From MSPOR6 sp964652195 (lineage in GTDB: Bacteria > Poribacteria > WGA-4E > WGA-3G): a stretch of 64,000 bases of DNA. Numbering within the stretch: the stretch's first letter is position 1; each line of letters begins with the position of its first letter. A program made the position numbers and the translations under genes. Shown one piece after another: positions 63,877 to 64,000 of this stretch. Under the pieces are notes generated by a model. That model did no database searches. It was not told the DNA's origin and saw nothing but the letters and a program-made list of their open reading frames with translations. The DNA is taken from positions 1 to 64,000 of the forward strand of contig CAZZBB010000009.1 in the NCBI GenBank assembly GCA_964652195.1, given 5' to 3'.

Positions 63877-64000
63877 ATGAAACGCATAGTGTTTTTGAAC
63901 CTGATGTTCCTAATCGTTTCAACATTTCTATATATCACTGACACAACTGCTGAATATGATGAACCCTATATGCAATGGAGCCTCCCCGAAGGTGCCAAAG
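63877..64000 (+). CDS. Start of an exported protein, probably WD40 family (cut by window end)
   Basis: ATG 63877 follows AATAGGGG. The first 41 codons give a signal peptide (MKRIVFLNLMFLIVS..., about 1-26, ending TTAE) and then YMQWSLPEGAKA-like sequence. That opening recalls exported WD40-repeat proteins of Poribacteria-like genomes, where LPEGAKARLGKG precedes the first blade; this family call is from memory. The rest lies outside the window. Confidence 0.55.
   Translation, partial: MKRIVFLNLMFLIVSTFLYITDTTAEYDEPYMQWSLPEGAK

Noticed and set aside
1..64000. tRNA and rRNA genes
   Set aside because: I saw no cloverleaf with GTTCGA-type arm and CCA-end context or rRNA-like segment I could support; a tRNAscan run would settle it.

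Overview
The window is about 64 kb of low-GC bacterial DNA with bacterial Shine-Dalgarno sites and GTG/TTG starts. Its genes recall Candidatus Poribacteria or a Planctomycetes-like lineage: DUF1501 and DUF1549/DUF1553 proteins with planctomycete-type cytochrome c domains, a PPC-domain protein, a sulfatase, a phytanoyl-CoA dioxygenase-like protein, Uma2 nucleases, a Gfo/Idh/MocA oxidoreductase and WD40 proteins. The lineage is inferred from gene content only; there is no rRNA or recognised tRNA gene here. The many oxygen-respiration genes indicate an aerobe.

Layout. (1) 0.3-11.3 kb: exported or surface 'planctomycete-like' genes. The first is a cytochrome-WD40-HMA fusion whose HMA domain is read through an in-frame TGA, very probably as selenocysteine. 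A sulfatase, an unknown exported protein, a DUF1549/1553 plus DUF1501 pair and a PPC-domain protein follow. (2) 11.5-36.7 kb: a nearly continuous plus-strand respiratory cluster. It holds a Rieske/cytochrome b6/subunit IV complex with an octaheme cytochrome c, a cytochrome bd-superfamily subunit with a cytochrome c partner, more c-type cytochromes, two cupredoxin-like proteins, an ABC exporter, and an A-type cytochrome c oxidase (subunits II, I, two III-like, IV) with heme A synthesis (CtaA, CtaB) and SCO. A DNA methyltransferase and a repeat-rich island split the oxidase genes. (3) 36.8-45.4 kb: a set of genes sharing a PCP_red-like domain (named from the light-independent protochlorophyllide reductase B subunit). 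I count six domains in four proteins, fused to UspA, a rubredoxin-like zinc/iron site, a radical SAM/SPASM enzyme, a zinc ribbon and a coiled coil. An Mrp-type Fe-S ATPase, a PQQ-type propeller and a CopD-like membrane protein lie among them. This is the best candidate for an undescribed system.

(4) 45.6-48.8 kb: tandem Uma2 genes with a visible duplication scar, small unknown genes and an oxidoreductase. (5) 48.9-54.6 kb, minus strand: a large membrane glycosyltransferase-like protein, then a sulfur assimilation cluster: JAMM peptidase-NIL fusion, MoaD/CysO-like carrier ending GGK, APS reductase, cysteine synthase and an Rrf2 regulator with a consensus promoter and repeated operator-like sites. 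(6) 55-62.9 kb, plus strand: acetyl-CoA synthetase, a lone TPP-enzyme N domain, MoeA, an amidohydrolase, an alpha/beta hydrolase and a TonB-dependent receptor. (7) 62.9-64 kb: a repeat-dense intergenic region, then the start of an exported, probably WD40, gene cut by the window end.

Working together: regions 2 and 3 look like a respiratory chain plus assembly and redox-maturation factors. Electrons would pass from quinol through the b6/Rieske/octaheme module to soluble cytochromes or cupredoxins, and then to the heme-copper oxidase or the bd-like oxidase. Several small hairpin and MITE-like repeat families are scattered between operons.
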